From: Pseudomonadota bacterium
GTDB taxonomy: Bacteria; Pseudomonadota; Gammaproteobacteria; Halothiobacillales; Halothiobacillaceae
Direction of reading: 5' to 3'
NCBI GenBank assembly: GCA_021795795.1
Contig: JAJYPA010000189.1
Span: forward strand, 1 to 13,591
Length of the DNA: 13,591 nt
Below are positions 13,064 through 13,591 of the stretch, in pieces. The translations under genes were made by a program, and so were the position numbers. Within the stretch, counting starts at the first letter, position 1. Every line of letters starts with the position of its first letter. The notes beneath the pieces were generated by a model, which was given only the letters and a program-made list of their open reading frames with translations, was not told the origin of the DNA and ran no database searches.

Positions 13064-13248
13064 CATTATTACCTCAAGCGCCCCCCCCAGGCTGGTGGCC
13101 AGACGCGCCCGTGGCAGCATTGAGTATGTCTTGCGGATAAGCCTGATTTACTACCTACGGAAATTTTGGTATCACTAACGTCGCCCAGAAAGATTGATTT
13201 TCATGGAATATAATGGAACTAATACAGCGACCTTATGTCTCAGTTATC
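13064..13248. other. Intergenic region before the IS607 tnpA
   Basis: No gene is seen here. It contains a run of eight C (13081-13088) and a TATAAT at 13209-13214 that could serve the downstream recombinase, but no -35 partner at a suitable distance. The left end of the IS607-type element must lie in or near this stretch. IS607 elements lack clear terminal inverted repeats, so the boundary cannot be fixed. Confidence 0.4.
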
Positions 13249-13591
13249 ATGGGAAAGAAATTGAGCGACTACGCCAGGGAGCGCGGCATTGGGTACCGCG
13301 CCGCCTGGAACCGGTTCAAAGCGGGCCGGATACCTGGTGCCTGGTTGGATGAAACCGGCCATGTCGTTGTCCCTGATCCGTCCGAGCAAAAAGGCACCAA
13401 GGCCGTGATCTATGCGCGGGTCTCTTCAACCGAGAATCGCCCTAATCTGGAGAGCCAAGTCGATCGATTGGCGCAATACGCCGCGGCGCGGGGTTGGCAG
13501 GTGATCGAGGTCGTCAAGGAAACCGGCAGCGGCGTCAACGATCATCGCAAAAAACTGGAGAAGCTTCTGCGCAAATCCGACGGTTGGGACA
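13249..13591 (+). CDS. tnpA: IS607-family serine recombinase TnpA (partial, runs off the window)
   Basis: From ATG 13249 the frame is open for 114 codons to the window end. The N-terminus is the MerR-like DNA-binding domain seen in IS607 OrfA (LSDYARERGIGYRAAWNRF, then GHVVVPDP). The resolvase catalytic domain follows, with VIYARVSSTENRPNLESQV; the first Ser of VSS is the expected nucleophile. ETGSGVNDHRKKLEKLLR matches the same family further on. IS607-type TnpA joins and cuts DNA through a serine intermediate and usually sits upstream of a tnpB, which would lie outside the window. No clear ribosome binding site is seen. Confidence 0.88.
   Translation, partial: MGKKLSDYARERGIGYRAAWNRFKAGRIPGAWLDETGHVVVPDPSEQKGTKAVIYARVSSTENRPNLESQVDRLAQYAAARGWQVIEVVKETGSGVNDHRKKLEKLLRKSDGWD

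Noticed and set aside
13081..13088. Run of eight C as a phase-variable switch
   Set aside because: It lies 56 bp upstream of the antitoxin start, outside any coding frame and away from a -10/-35 spacer that could be defined.
6202..13206. ATTTTCATGG occurring at 6202-6211 and 13197-13206, both before TATAAT-like sequence
   Set aside because: Ten AT-rich bases shared once is within chance, and the surrounding sequence does not align.

Overview
The window looks like an accessory (genomic-island) stretch of a Gram-negative bacterium, probably a proteobacterium. A lipobox lipoprotein and a Sec-type secreted protein point to a diderm envelope. The style of the genes, IS elements and moderately GC-rich composition resembles acidophilic proteobacteria such as Acidithiobacillus, but that is an impression and not a demonstration. 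About ten real genes, several broken ones and three IS elements are present. No rRNA, tRNA, CRISPR array or core housekeeping gene was seen.

Left part (1-3.9 kb): a fragment of a secreted-protein gene (minus strand) enters at the left edge and breaks off near 136. A PhdYefM/VapC toxin-antitoxin operon follows (201-850), then an outer-membrane-type lipoprotein (990-1595) with a strong terminator. Next comes a 515-residue secreted protein of unknown function on the minus strand (1657-3204). Its internal 127 bp (2502-2628) are identical to the fragment at the left edge, so 2.5 kb carrying vapBC and the lipoprotein is bracketed by direct repeats. Two small convergent hypothetical genes follow (3381-3587 plus, 3545-3865 minus).

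Middle (4.0-8.9 kb): a TnpB-only IS200/IS605-type element (about 4012-5510) has landed between the stop codon of a small minus-strand membrane protein gene (5512-5991) and what appears to be that gene's own terminator (3983-4004). Divergently from the small gene runs a large gene (6252-8915). It encodes an N-terminal HEPN/DUF4145-like helical domain with an RNxxAH motif, about eight membrane segments, and two intact AAA+ ATPase modules. Between these two genes lie two perfect CCCATATGGG palindromes 21 bp apart and a further inverted repeat. This divergent pair is the best candidate in the window for an undescribed (defence or stress) system.

Right part (9.0-13.6 kb): an AbiEi-AbiEii type IV toxin-antitoxin operon (9024-12483) has its nucleotidyltransferase toxin gene split by a second TnpB-only element (10220-11991). 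Removing exactly 1772 bp restores the reading frame and a recognisable family motif. The second tnpB is itself frameshifted. Antisense to the end lies a RHH antitoxin/ParE-type toxin pair whose toxin is degraded. The window closes inside the tnpA serine-recombinase gene of an IS607-family element. Overall the segment combines three toxin-antitoxin loci, two RNA-guided-nuclease transposons and a HEPN-AAA+ membrane protein.
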